DNA of 64,000 nt from Segetibacter sp. (GTDB lineage Bacteria; Bacteroidota; Bacteroidia; Chitinophagales; Chitinophagaceae): assembly GCA_028288485.1 (NCBI GenBank), contig JAQBNO010000179.1:38949-102948 (forward strand), given 5' to 3'. The first letter of the stretch is position 1. Each line of letters begins with the position of its first letter. The notes under the pieces are model-generated. The model was not told the DNA's origin, did no database searches, and saw only the letters and a list, made by a program, of their open reading frames with translations. The position numbers were made by a program, and so were the translations under genes. Shown piece after piece: positions 27,435-36,701 of this stretch.

Positions 27435-27890
27435 TTAAACCGCTTTTTTAACCCTTACAGCATTCGGTCCTTTAGGTCCCATTTCTACTTCAAATATTAC
27501 TTTGTCGTTTTCTTTTACCGGACCTTCCAAAGAATTTATATGAACAAAAACGCTTTCCTGCGTTTGTTGATCTTTGATAAATCCGTAACCTTTAGACTCG
27601 TTGAAAAAGGTGATTGTACCCTTCCTGATAGCTTCCTGAGGTTCAGCATCTTCCTGTTTTGCAGTACTAATCCTGATATCTTCAACATTAATTACTTTCT
27701 TTTTCCTTGGATCGGGCGGTGTAGAGGAGATATTCCCGTTTTCATCAAGGTAAGCCATCATTTCTTCAAGGCTCTTTCCCTTTTTTGAATTAGCCTGGCG
27801 CTCTTCTTTTTTTTCTTCCTTGTCCTGTCTTTTTTTAATTCTTTTCTTTTCGTTTTCTTTCTTATTAAAAGTTTCCTGTGATTTACCCAT
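27435..27890 (-). CDS. Cold-shock-domain protein with basic N-terminal extension
   Basis: 151 residues. The C-terminal cold-shock domain (about 88-151) begins KGTITFFNESKGYGFI and has the RNA-binding motifs KGYGFI (RNP1) and VFVHI (RNP2). Before it lies an extension of about 85 residues: a very Lys/Glu/Arg-rich helix (about 1-42) and a linker. Single-domain CspA proteins are about 67 residues, so this is over twice that length. Proteins of this layout occur in Bacteroidota and are probably RNA chaperones; the charged tail may add RNA or ribosome contacts, which is inference. Confidence 0.88.
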   Translation of the reverse strand: MGKSQETFNKKENEKKRIKKRQDKEEKKEERQANSKKGKSLEEMMAYLDENGNISSTPPDPRKKKVINVEDIRISTAKQEDAEPQEAIRKGTITFFNESKGYGFIKDQQTQESVFVHINSLEGPVKENDKVIFEVEMGPKGPNAVRVKKAV

Positions 27891-29082
27891 AAATTTTTAT
27901 AATTTTTTACCTGTTCCTGTCATACGGACCAGATTTTAGATTTCTACGAAGTTACGAAAAAACAGGCTTTATTGTATCACATTCAAATTTTTCACATAAA
28001 ATAAGGATTATCTTTTGTGCGAATGGAACAAGTGTAGAAAGTTGCTTTTTGAAGTGCTAAAAGAACAGCAAGGTTCTACTTCAATTTTGTCAACCTGTTT
28101 TATTATCCGAAATGAACCTGCAGGAGTAATAATTCGGTAATATTTCCGACTGTTCTTTCGTCCGTGATAATATGTTCGCCACAGAAGAAAGAGGATGACT
28201 GTTAAAATGGTCTTTTATTGTAGCAACGTCACCATGTTTACCGGAGTGATTTTTAAAGTGGAGCTGATTTTGAATGCATCGAAAAGCCCGGGATCACCTT
28301 CTTTTTCGCCGATATCTCCTGCCAAGATTGTTTCGTCGATATTTCTTGCCCTTACATCTTCCAATAAAAGTTTCCGGTTAGTTCCCGGATTGACGCCGTT
28401 TTCTATTAGAAACTTCTAATCTAAAAGATATCCCTACGGTGCGCTATTTTTATGGTCATAGTTTAATCATTCATTTGTCATCGATAAGATTAGGTGTATA
28501 ACATTTGGTCTTGCAGTTGCTTCTTGCGGTGAATATTGAATCTGCAAGTATAAGGGAGTGACACAACGATGTTGAGACAAGATGTTTGGCCTGCTCCCAA
28601 AAAGCTGTTTTTCAAAATAGGCTCTTCCCAATTGTAGTCACTCAATTCGCTACAATTTTAGCTTCATTAGCTGTATGAAATAAATTTATGATTACATTGG
28701 CAGTTAAATAACTGACTAACATGGCCGACGAACAATCCGAATTAAAAAAGGAATTTGTGCTGGGCGCATCATTTATTAAGTGATGCAGTTTTTGCCATCG
28801 CGGTAACGCCAGTTTTTTCTTTATTGGTTTAATGTGGGCAAGGCATTTGGAGATTTGCAAATACATGCAGTAGTATGACGACGGCGTCATTTTTCGCAAT
28901 CTTCTGTTCCGGTACAGTTTAAGGGTTATCGTTCTTTCCGATTCCCGGCGGAACCACTGCGCTATTTCCGGGTAAACAGAAATAGTTGTAGACTAAGAGT
29001 TGAATTAGACCATACTTCAACTAAATTTGAATTTTAAACTGAAAGTGACGAATCGATCTGTGGCCCGGAAAAACTATTGACT
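27891..29082. other. Long intergenic region with possible decayed gene fragments
   Basis: 1.2 kb without a credible gene. On the minus strand at about 28214-28420 a frame of some 65 codons lacks a start but has protein-like composition (LLEDVRARNIDETILAGDIG). On the plus strand at 28776-28832 a short frame reads LSDAVFAIAVTPVF, similar to the first helix motif of TMEM175/DUF1211 potassium channels, behind a 20-codon ATG frame (28720-28782) in another phase. Both could be debris; neither is firm. A sub-type 1 repeat lies at 28548-28574. Confidence 0.35.
28548..28574 (-). repeat. Dispersed repeat, sub-type 1
   Basis: GTATAAGGGAGTGACAC then AACGATGTTG; full length, with two changes from the consensus. 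Confidence 0.75.
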
Positions 29083-30024
29083 ATGAAAGCTATTATATTA
29101 AAAGAAGCAGGTGGAACGGAAAATTTTGTGATAACGGAAATGCCGGTACCGGTACCGCAAAAAGGCGAAGTGCTCGTAAAAGTTGCAGCAATAAGTGTTA
29201 ACCCGGTCGACATTAAAACACGAAAAGGATTGGCTTTGTATGATAAGCTGAAAAGCGATCCTCCCATAATCTTAGGATGGGACATTGCAGGTGAAGTTGT
29301 AGGTGTAGGAGAAGACGTTACTTCACTCGAAGAAGGCGATGAGGTATTTGGAATGGTTAACTTCCCAGGACATGGGAAAGCTTATGCGGAATATGTAGTT
29401 GCCCAGGCAAACCATCTGGCGGAGATTCCCGAATTAATTTCAACGCAGGAAGCAGTGGCAGGTACTTTAGCTGCATTGACCGCATGGCAGGTGCTGGTCG
29501 ACGAGGCTAAAGTGCAAACAGGCGAAAAGGTTTTAATACATGCGGCAGCAGGCGGTGTTGGGCATTTTGCTGTGCAGATAGCCAAGTATTTGGGCGCGTA
29601 TGTTATAGGAACAGCTTCTGATGCTAATTACGACTTTGTAAAAGAACTGGGCGCCGATGAATTTATTGATTATACACAAGGATCATTTGAAGACGCCGTA
29701 AAAGATGTAGACGTTGTGTTTGATATTGTAGGCGGAACAAATCCTTTGCGGTCGCTGAACGTTTTAAAAGAAGGTGGCCGCCTGGTTGCAATTGCAGGCG
29801 GCATCACCGATGAAGTGAAGCAAATTGCTAATAGCAAGAAGATAAATGCCTGGCCTTACCTGGTCCATTCTAATGGCGACGATATGGAGCAGATTGCAGA
29901 ACTCCTCGAAGCGGGCACGATTAAGTCTTGCATTTTTAAGGAATATGCTTTTGAAGACATGGCAGAAGCACACAAACAAAGCGAAACAGGCAAAACGCGG
30001 GGAAAGATCGTAGTGGTTTTGTAG
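29083..30024 (+). CDS. NADP-dependent quinone oxidoreductase / zinc-free alcohol dehydrogenase
   Basis: A 313-residue medium-chain dehydrogenase/reductase of the quinone-oxidoreductase (zeta-crystallin) group. I start at ATG 29083 (MKAIILKEAGG) and not at the TTG two codons earlier. A GroES-like domain spans about residues 1-125 (VNPVDIKTRKG, PPIILGWDIAGEVVGVG). The Rossmann nucleotide-binding domain has VLIHAAAGGVGHFAVQIAKYLGA, and GAYVIGTAS is consistent with NADPH. The zinc-ligand cysteines of true alcohol dehydrogenases are absent. It is cytosolic; the substrate is unknown. No operon partner. Confidence 0.92.
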   Translation: MKAIILKEAGGTENFVITEMPVPVPQKGEVLVKVAAISVNPVDIKTRKGLALYDKLKSDPPIILGWDIAGEVVGVGEDVTSLEEGDEVFGMVNFPGHGKAYAEYVVAQANHLAEIPELISTQEAVAGTLAALTAWQVLVDEAKVQTGEKVLIHAAAGGVGHFAVQIAKYLGAYVIGTASDANYDFVKELGADEFIDYTQGSFEDAVKDVDVVFDIVGGTNPLRSLNVLKEGGRLVAIAGGITDEVKQIANSKKINAWPYLVHSNGDDMEQIAELLEAGTIKSCIFKEYAFEDMAEAHKQSETGKTRGKIVVVL

Positions 30025-30549
30025 GTACTTAATTTGGTTATGTCTTTTTTACTAGTTATCGTCTTTCCTCCCGGGAAGCCGATTTTTTTTTGTTACCAAC
30101 TAAGTACTTCGTGCGGCTCCGGTTGTGTCACTCACTTCTGCCATATCTTTTTATAGCAGCTATATTTAAAGGCCTTCAATTGGTCATCTGTTTGTGCGGG
30201 TCTCACTTGCTTAAATTCTTCATCTTTATGCCCCTTCTTTTGCCAAGTTCTTTTTTTCAAAAAAAAACATAACGAAAATAAAATTATGTATGCAGCAAAC
30301 ACTTCGAAAATCTGTCTTATTAGTATTCCTTTTACCTAATAAGAGCAGTTGTAAAAATTGCTGTAAGGCGGTAATTCTTTCCACCTTCTTAAAGGAGTTA
30401 CAACTTTTTGTTTACTGGTTAAATGCTTGCCAATAATGATTGTACTTTTTGTAAAGACTGCAATTACTGCTATTTGCGAAAAGGGCCCATAGAGTACGCA
30501 AACTTAATCCGCTACCTCTTTTTTATTTATAACACTTTAACGATTAGCT
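30025..30549. other. Upstream region of the susC-susD locus
   Basis: 525 nt before susC. It holds a degenerate sub-type 1 repeat at 30120-30137. A T-rich stretch and a TACTTTTTG sequence near 30442 resemble a Bacteroidota -7 element imperfectly. No regulatory gene, riboswitch or remnant is seen. Confidence 0.4.
30120..30137 (+). repeat. Dispersed repeat, sub-type 1, degenerate right end
   Basis: CGGTTGTGTCACTCACTT matches the consensus, but the terminal GTAC is replaced by CTGC. Confidence 0.65.
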
Positions 30550-33500
30550 ATGAAGATGAATTTACTATTCTATCGAAAGTCTTTTTCGGTTTTTCTCGCT
30601 ATTTTTTTCTTGTCTTCTTCTCTAAATGCACAAACCCGCACAGTAACAGGAAGGGTGGTTTCAGGCACTGGCAGCCAGCCGTTAGCAGGAGCATCCGTAA
30701 TGGTAAAGGGAACGACCACCGGAACTACAACTGACAATGCCGGAAATTATTCTATCTCTGTACCAAACGACGCCACACTTACTTTCGGCTACGTCGGTTA
30801 TTCTGAACAGGAAGTGGCGGTTGGTAATCAATCCACCATAAATGTTACTTTGGGAAACGCTACAGCTTCGATGAATGAGGTAGTGGTGATTGGTTATCAA
30901 TCTGTCAGGCGAAGGGATTTAACAGGAGCAGCCAGTACTATAAATGCTCAAAATGTTGACCGGCTGGCGTCTCGCTCATTACCGGAGCAATTACAGGGAA
31001 TGTCGCCAGGTGTAAGTGTAAGAACAGGTGGGCAACCGGGACAGGATGCAGTGGTAAATATCAGGGGTTTGGGCACTTTCTCCGGAAATGCTAATCCATT
31101 GTATATTATTGATGGAATGTTTTCTGATCCGAACGTCACTGTAAATCCGAATGATATTGCTTCAATACAGGTTTTAAAAGACGCGTCTGCAGCGGCGATA
31201 TATGGCTCAAGAGCAGCAAATGGAGTTATCATCATTACGACCAAAAAGGGCAGGGAAGGTCCGATGAAGATTTCTTTCTCCTCGAAATATAGCATCAGTA
31301 AAATTCCAAAGAGGTATGAGATGATGAGCGGCGCTGAATATGTAGCAACAAACAAGGCTGCATACACCGCTGCCGGCTATGCGTTACAGCCGGCAGTAGC
31401 TAACTATGATGGAACAAATACAAACTGGGCAGATGAAGCAATTCGTACCGGCTCTATCCAGGATTACAATCTAACTCTTTCTGGTGGTAGCAGAACTTCT
31501 AATTACCTGATCTCCGGTTCGTATTTTAAAGACGTTGGTACATTAATCGCAAGAGATTTTGAACGTGCCGCTTTACGTATTAATACCGAGGCTACACGGG
31601 GCAGGTTTAAATTTGGTGAGAATTTAATGCTTTCCAATTCCTTAAGAAGTTCGCCTTACGAAAATAATTTTGAAGTTGGAAACCCATGGTACGATGTATG
31701 GAACAATCTTCCAATCATTCCCGTAAGAAGTTCTTCATTGGTTACAAGTGCTAATCCCGGTGGCTGGGGTATGGGTTCTGGTAATGCCCGTACCTTTTCG
31801 CGTAACCTTGTTGCTATTGCAGATATCACTTCCGTCAGATCCAATTATTTCAAAATACTGGGTAATGCTTATATAGATTTCAAATTTACTGATTGGCTGA
31901 CATACCGGTTTAACGCGGGTGCTGAAACGAGTTTTGACAGGGCAAAATCGTTAAGAACAGTTGGTCCGTGGTATTGGAACCAGGCCCCAAAACCGAGTGA
32001 GGTTGGTGAAAACAGGTCGCAATTCCTCAATTTGTTATTTGAACATACCGTTAACTTCAATAAAAAATTTGGTGATCACAGTATTAACGGTGTTGCGGGG
32101 TATACAGAACAGACCATCAGGAGAAATAATTCTAATGCCAACAGAACAGACCTTAACCAATACGGAGGACAATATTTTACAACTATCAATTCGGCAGGTG
32201 GCGGCTACCTGGCGTCGGGAGGAAATGAGCAGACATTAATCAACTCTTATTTAGGACGTTTGAATTATAATTATGCCGACCGGTATTTAGCTACTTTTAC
32301 TTTCCGGTCAGATAAAGACTCTCGTTTTTCGCCTAATTACAGAACCGGGTTCTTTCCTTCCGGTGCAATAGCCTGGAACATTCATAATGAAAAGTTCTTC
32401 CACGCTAACTGGATATCAACCTTAAAGTTGCGAGGTTCTTACGGAGCATTAGGAGCTGCCAGCTTAAACAACTATCAATACATTGCCTTCATCAACCAGG
32501 CCCCAAGAACAGTATTTGGAGCAAATCAAACTGAAGTTGCAGGAGCTACCCAGGCAAGAATAGTGTACCCGGATTTAAGGTGGGAGAAAAAGACAACCGC
32601 AAACATTGGAGTTGATGCAGGATTGCTAAACAACAGGCTTAATATTGTTTTAGACGTTTTTCGTTCTGTATCTAAAGATGTGCTTGTTCCTCAGCCAGTA
32701 CCACGATATCTGGGCAACCTGCAAGGTGACCCGCTGGTAAATATCGGATCTATCGAAAATAAGGGTATCGAATTAGAAGTGGGTTACAGGCATACTAAAA
32801 CAAATGGATTTAGCTGGAGCCTGAATGGCAACGTTAGCGTTATCAGGAATAAAATTCTTGAATTAGGAACTTTAGGCGTAGATCCCGCTACTGGTTTACC
32901 GAGAAATTACCTTCAATCAGGAAATACCCGCTCGCAGGTAGGACGCTCGATTGGCGAATATTTCGTGCTGATAACAGATGGAATATTCCAAAATCAAAAA
33001 GAAATAGATGATCATAAAGCCCAAAGCAGGTTTGCGAAGCCGGGCGACATAAGGTATAAGAATTTTGTTAACGGGGGCTCTAACGATGATATTAACGACC
33101 AGGACAGGCAATTTGCCGGTTCGCCCTGGCCCTCATTTACTTCGGGGCTTCAGTTCAATGCCAATTACAATAATTTCACATTTAGCCTTCAGCTCTATAG
33201 CGTAATTGGTCAGAAGCTTTATAATGATGTTCGCAGAGACCTCGATGCGATGGGCTATTCAAATTACAGAAAGGGCATTAATCCCTGGACACCGTCGAAT
33301 ACAAATACCGACTTTCCCAGGTTAGGTGTTTCCTACGGTACCGGCGTAACCGGTGACCCGGGTGTAGACCAGGGGATTGTGTCAAATGTTAGAGGCAATT
33401 CTGACCGTTGGATAGAAAGCGGCAGTTATGTAAGATTGCGCAACCTCGAGATTGGCTATATGCTTCCTAAGTCATTGTTAGGCCGCATTGGTGTGACTGA

Positions 33501-33681
33501 CTCAAGAATTTTTGTAAGTGGACAAAACCTTTTTACCATTACCAAATATTCCGGTCTTGATCCAGATGTAGTAGGTGCAGAAGACCCGAACTACAGGAAC
33601 GCTAATCTGCAGCCTGGAGTTGATAATGGAAATTACCCTTCTTCAAGGATAATAACATTTGGTCTTAATGTTGGATTTTAG
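30550..33681 (+). CDS. susC: SusC-like TonB-dependent outer-membrane transporter
   Basis: A 1043-residue SusC family transporter, which imports oligosaccharides across the outer membrane using TonB energy. The signal peptide is about 1-28. The carboxypeptidase-D-like domain is about 30-110 (TVTGRVVSGTGSQPLAGASV). The plug domain is about 115-230, with the SusC-type motif VVVIGYQSVRRRDLTGA and NPLYIIDGM, LKDASAAAIYGSRAANGVI. The beta-barrel runs to the C-terminus. It is followed directly by susD, the surface lipoprotein lid. No long N-terminal signalling extension is seen, so it is not an anti-sigma-linked receptor. The substrate is probably xylan- or arabinan-derived oligosaccharide, judged from the GH43 genes downstream. 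Confidence 0.95.
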   Translation: MKMNLLFYRKSFSVFLAIFFLSSSLNAQTRTVTGRVVSGTGSQPLAGASVMVKGTTTGTTTDNAGNYSISVPNDATLTFGYVGYSEQEVAVGNQSTINVTLGNATASMNEVVVIGYQSVRRRDLTGAASTINAQNVDRLASRSLPEQLQGMSPGVSVRTGGQPGQDAVVNIRGLGTFSGNANPLYIIDGMFSDPNVTVNPNDIASIQVLKDASAAAIYGSRAANGVIIITTKKGREGPMKISFSSKYSISKIPKRYEMMSGAEYVATNKAAYTAAGYALQPAVANYDGTNTNWADEAIRTGSIQDYNLTLSGGSRTSNYLISGSYFKDVGTLIARDFERAALRINTEATRGRFKFGENLMLSNSLRSSPYENNFEVGNPWYDVWNNLPIIPVRSSSLVTSANPGGWGMGSGNARTFSRNLVAIADITSVRSNYFKILGNAYIDFKFTDWLTYRFNAGAETSFDRAKSLRTVGPWYWNQAPKPSEVGENRSQFLNLLFEHTVNFNKKFGDHSINGVAGYTEQTIRRNNSNANRTDLNQYGGQYFTTINSAGGGYLASGGNEQTLINSYLGRLNYNYADRYLATFTFRSDKDSRFSPNYRTGFFPSGAIAWNIHNEKFFHANWISTLKLRGSYGALGAASLNNYQYIAFINQAPRTVFGANQTEVAGATQARIVYPDLRWEKKTTANIGVDAGLLNNRLNIVLDVFRSVSKDVLVPQPVPRYLGNLQGDPLVNIGSIENKGIELEVGYRHTKTNGFSWSLNGNVSVIRNKILELGTLGVDPATGLPRNYLQSGNTRSQVGRSIGEYFVLITDGIFQNQKEIDDHKAQSRFAKPGDIRYKNFVNGGSNDDINDQDRQFAGSPWPSFTSGLQFNANYNNFTFSLQLYSVIGQKLYNDVRRDLDAMGYSNYRKGINPWTPSNTNTDFPRLGVSYGTGVTGDPGVDQGIVSNVRGNSDRWIESGSYVRLRNLEIGYMLPKSLLGRIGVTDSRIFVSGQNLFTITKYSGLDPDVVGAEDPNYRNANLQPGVDNGNYPSSRIITFGLNVGF

Positions 33682-33723
33682 GGATTGAAAACGGTCATGT
33701 TTAGATTTTTAAAAAAGAATTTT

Positions 33724-35253
33724 ATGAATAAAATATTAATAGTCATCTCGATTATAGTTCTCCTCGTTTTCTCATCGTGCAAAAGGAACTTCGATGAGCC
33801 TAACCCAAATTCTCCAACCACCGCCAGTTTCTGGAACAGCCAGCTGGATGCGGTAAAAGGGGTAAATGCAGTTTATAGTACGTTAAAAAGGCAGGCCTCC
33901 GTTTATTCCCGCTGGATGTTTTATCATCGTGTTTTAAGGTCAGACGAAGGCTTTGGATCAGGCGGTGATATTGGTTTAAACAACCTGATGAGCTTTGTTC
34001 AAACAGATTATAACAATGCACTGACTGCCGAAACCTGGCAGAATTTATACGTTGGCGTCTTCAGGGCGAACCAGGCAATCGCCAATATACCAAACATAAA
34101 CATGGATGCTGCTTTACGCAAAAGGCTCGTAGCTGAAGCGAAATTTTTAAGAGGCCTTTTTTACTTCGACCTCACATTATTCTGGGGGCGGCCTCCTTTA
34201 ATGCTTGACCCTTCTACACTTACCGCCCAGCCAAAAAATGCGACGAATGAAGAAGCGTGGGCGCAGGTTGTAAAAGATTTTACTGAGGCTGCCGCAGATC
34301 TGCCCGAGAGCTATCCGTCATCCGAGTTGGGGAGAGCTACAAAAGGTGCAGCATATGCATTTATCGGAAAAGCATATTTACAACAAAACAAATATCAGCC
34401 TGCTATTGATGCGCTCAACTGGCTTGTAGTTGGTCCGGGTAAAAGCGTCTATGATTTAATGACCAACTACGATGATAACTTTCTGATCACAACTGAAAAT
34501 AATAGGGAATCAGTTTTTGAACTGCAGTTTGTGAACAAGCCAAACGAAAATGGGGATGATGACGTAAGAGAGGATATCAACCTGAACTCCGGGGCTTCAA
34601 TTGCACAATTCATTGCACCTCCGGGAATAGGCTTCAATGATGGTGCTGCCCGTAAACGGTGGCTCGTTGATACCTTTCTCTTTGAGAAAACCCTGGCGGG
34701 CAAAAGGGACCCACGGTTATCAGCTTCGTTTATTTTCGACTCCACTCACGAAAGAGGACCCGATTCTACAATGGTTTACGGACAGTCCTTCGCCAGTCGT
34801 AAACTTCCCTCAGGGGGTATGTGGTTTAGAAAATTATTGAACGACCGGACTCCGGGTAAAACCAATGAAGGATTCAGCTCAGGAAATAATTACCGGATGA
34901 TCAGGTATGCAGATGTATTGTTGATGTATGCTGAAGCACTAAATGGCATCAACAAAACTGCAGATGCTTATCAATATGTTAATCGTGTAAGAGGTCGTGT
35001 GGGCATGTCTGAGCTTCCTGCAGGAATGACCCAGGCACAATTTTTAGCACAAATAAAGCACGAAAGGATCGTTGAACTTTCGGGTGAAGGCTGGCGTTGG
35101 GCCGATCTTCTTCGTTGGGGTGAATTAACTACCGACCTCAAAGCAAGAGATCCGGAGTTTACAAATTTTGTTAAAGGAAAACATGAATACTATCCTATTC
35201 CACAAACCGACATTGATCTTAATCCCAATCTGGCTCAAAATCCAAACTATTAA
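33724..35253 (+). CDS. susD: SusD-like glycan-binding lipoprotein
   Basis: RagB/SusD family surface lipoprotein that captures glycan and caps the SusC channel. I take the start at ATG 33724 (509 residues), since it begins a clean lipoprotein signal (MNKILIVISI... LVFSSCKRN, lipidated Cys about 19); ATG 33697 and TTG 33685 are possible earlier starts. The protein is rich in TPR-like helices, with AEAKFLRGLFYFDLTLFWG, GRATKGAAYAFIGKAYL, YADVLLMYAEALNG and the end motif ERIVELSGEGWRWADLLRWG, all typical of the family. It is the next gene after susC and ends in a strong terminator at 35272. Confidence 0.95.
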   Translation: MNKILIVISIIVLLVFSSCKRNFDEPNPNSPTTASFWNSQLDAVKGVNAVYSTLKRQASVYSRWMFYHRVLRSDEGFGSGGDIGLNNLMSFVQTDYNNALTAETWQNLYVGVFRANQAIANIPNINMDAALRKRLVAEAKFLRGLFYFDLTLFWGRPPLMLDPSTLTAQPKNATNEEAWAQVVKDFTEAAADLPESYPSSELGRATKGAAYAFIGKAYLQQNKYQPAIDALNWLVVGPGKSVYDLMTNYDDNFLITTENNRESVFELQFVNKPNENGDDDVREDINLNSGASIAQFIAPPGIGFNDGAARKRWLVDTFLFEKTLAGKRDPRLSASFIFDSTHERGPDSTMVYGQSFASRKLPSGGMWFRKLLNDRTPGKTNEGFSSGNNYRMIRYADVLLMYAEALNGINKTADAYQYVNRVRGRVGMSELPAGMTQAQFLAQIKHERIVELSGEGWRWADLLRWGELTTDLKARDPEFTNFVKGKHEYYPIPQTDIDLNPNLAQNPNY

Positions 35254-35271
35254 TAATACAACTGCTAACAT

Positions 35272-35310
35272 AACTGGTATTGCTTTTCCGGCAATGCCAG
35301 TTTTTTTTAG
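35272..35310 (+). terminator. Intrinsic terminator after susD
   Basis: AACTGGTATTGC (35272-35283) pairs with GCAATGCCAGTT (35291-35302) with one mismatch, followed by further T. It separates susCD from the GH43 genes, so full or partial read-through would set enzyme levels. Confidence 0.8.
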
Positions 35311-35332
35311 AATTAGAATTTAAAATATTCAA

Positions 35333-36397
35333 ATGAGATGTAATAGACATTTGTTAATCGGTTTAATATTGTTGGTCTTCGCTGGGTGTAAAAAGGAGGA
35401 GGTTATAACCCCGGTTATACCTGATCCTCAACCCCAGGGTCCGACTTTTAAAAATCCCGTACTCCCCCGTGGCTCAGATCCCTGGGTAATACAAAAGGAT
35501 AATTATTATTATTATACCCAGACCTCAGGTGACAGAATAAACTTGTGGAGGACCACTGCTATGTCTAAGCTGGATTTTTCAGTGCCTCAAACTATCTGGA
35601 GCAAACCTGCGACAGGCCCCAATTCAGAACGGGTTTGGGCTCCTGAGCTGCACTTCCTCGATGGTAAATGGTACATGTATTACACCGCGGGCTCCAGTGG
35701 AGATATTAATCTTGTACAACGGGTATTTGTACTCGAAAATAGTTCAATAGATGCTACACAAGGTACATGGGTTGATAAAGGAAAAGTAGCAGATCCCGCT
35801 GCGGATTTTTGGGCCATTGATGCTACAGTGTTTGAACACAATGGAAGCAGTTATCTCGTTTGGAGTGGACATTCCTCTAACTCAGAGACCGACCAGCGTC
35901 TCTATATTGCCCGCATGAAAAATCCATGGACGCTTGAAACAGCGAGGACAGAAATTTCTGCTCCCACTTTAACATGGGAAATCGTTGGTAATGGTGTAAA
36001 TGAAGGACCGGAGATCCTAATAAGCCCTGCTGGAAAAGTTTTCCTTGTTTTTTCAGCTTCGGGGTGCTGGACAGATGAATATACGATTGGAATGTTACAG
36101 TTAAAAGACGGAGGAGATCCTTTAAAAGCGCCAGATTGGATAAAGCTTGCCAATCCTTTCCTGGTTAAAAAGCCAGAGAACCAGGCATACGCCCCCGGTC
36201 ATTGTTCTTTTTTTAAATCGCCCGACGGAAAAGAGGATTGGATTGTTTATCACGCCAATTCAGCTCCTAACCAGGGATGCGACGTTTTTCGCAATCCACG
36301 TATTCAAAAATTTACCTGGAATGCAGATGGAACACCACATTTTGGAGAGCCGGTAAAAATTAATACCCCTATTACAAAACCTTCCGGGGAACAGTAG
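35333..36397 (+). CDS. GH43 lipoprotein (arabinofuranosidase/xylosidase type), tandem copy 1
   Basis: A 354-residue GH43 enzyme with a lipoprotein signal (LLIGLILLVFAGCKKEE, Cys about 19), so it is bound to a membrane surface. The five-bladed propeller shows the three catalytic acids in order: base Asp in PRGSDPWVI, pKa-modulating Asp in WAIDATVF, acid Glu in VNEGPEIL. The family removes alpha-L-arabinofuranosyl or beta-xylosyl units from plant hemicellulose; the SxGCWTDEYTIGML block suits the arabinofuranosidase branch. A close paralogue lies 304 nt downstream and shares these blocks plus APGHxSFFKSPDGKEDW. Confidence 0.9.
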   Translation: MRCNRHLLIGLILLVFAGCKKEEVITPVIPDPQPQGPTFKNPVLPRGSDPWVIQKDNYYYYTQTSGDRINLWRTTAMSKLDFSVPQTIWSKPATGPNSERVWAPELHFLDGKWYMYYTAGSSGDINLVQRVFVLENSSIDATQGTWVDKGKVADPAADFWAIDATVFEHNGSSYLVWSGHSSNSETDQRLYIARMKNPWTLETARTEISAPTLTWEIVGNGVNEGPEILISPAGKVFLVFSASGCWTDEYTIGMLQLKDGGDPLKAPDWIKLANPFLVKKPENQAYAPGHCSFFKSPDGKEDWIVYHANSAPNQGCDVFRNPRIQKFTWNADGTPHFGEPVKINTPITKPSGEQ

Positions 36398-36569
36398 AAT
36401 AACTCGTTATACAACCGTTGCTTCGTCAATCAATAATTGATCGACTCCTTAAATCTGCAATTGGTTTAAAATTTCATGCGCAAAATTTTTTAGCTTCGGG
36501 CTTTGTTCAACGAATACAATAAGAGAAAGTAGTAGAACAAGTGTTTAACGAAGATGCCGTATTGCAGCG

Positions 36570-36580
36570 GTACAAGTGAG
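36570..36580 (-). repeat. Dispersed repeat, fragment
   Basis: GTACAAGTGAG only, the outer 11 bases of sub-type 1. It lies in the gap between the two GH43 genes, which otherwise shows nothing. Confidence 0.35.
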
Positions 36581-36701
36581 CCCCGCCATCGCGCGGGACG
36601 ATATTCAAACAGTTGTTGCGGGGGTAACACAAAAATTTAAAAAAGAGAGAAGTAATAGAAACGGTAAAGAGAAAAAGATTTACAGCTACCTAAGAATTAG
36701 T

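Noticed and set aside
36576..36701. N-terminal 42-residue extension of the second GH43
   Set aside because: It is basic, low in coding character and precedes a complete lipoprotein signal that starts at 36702.
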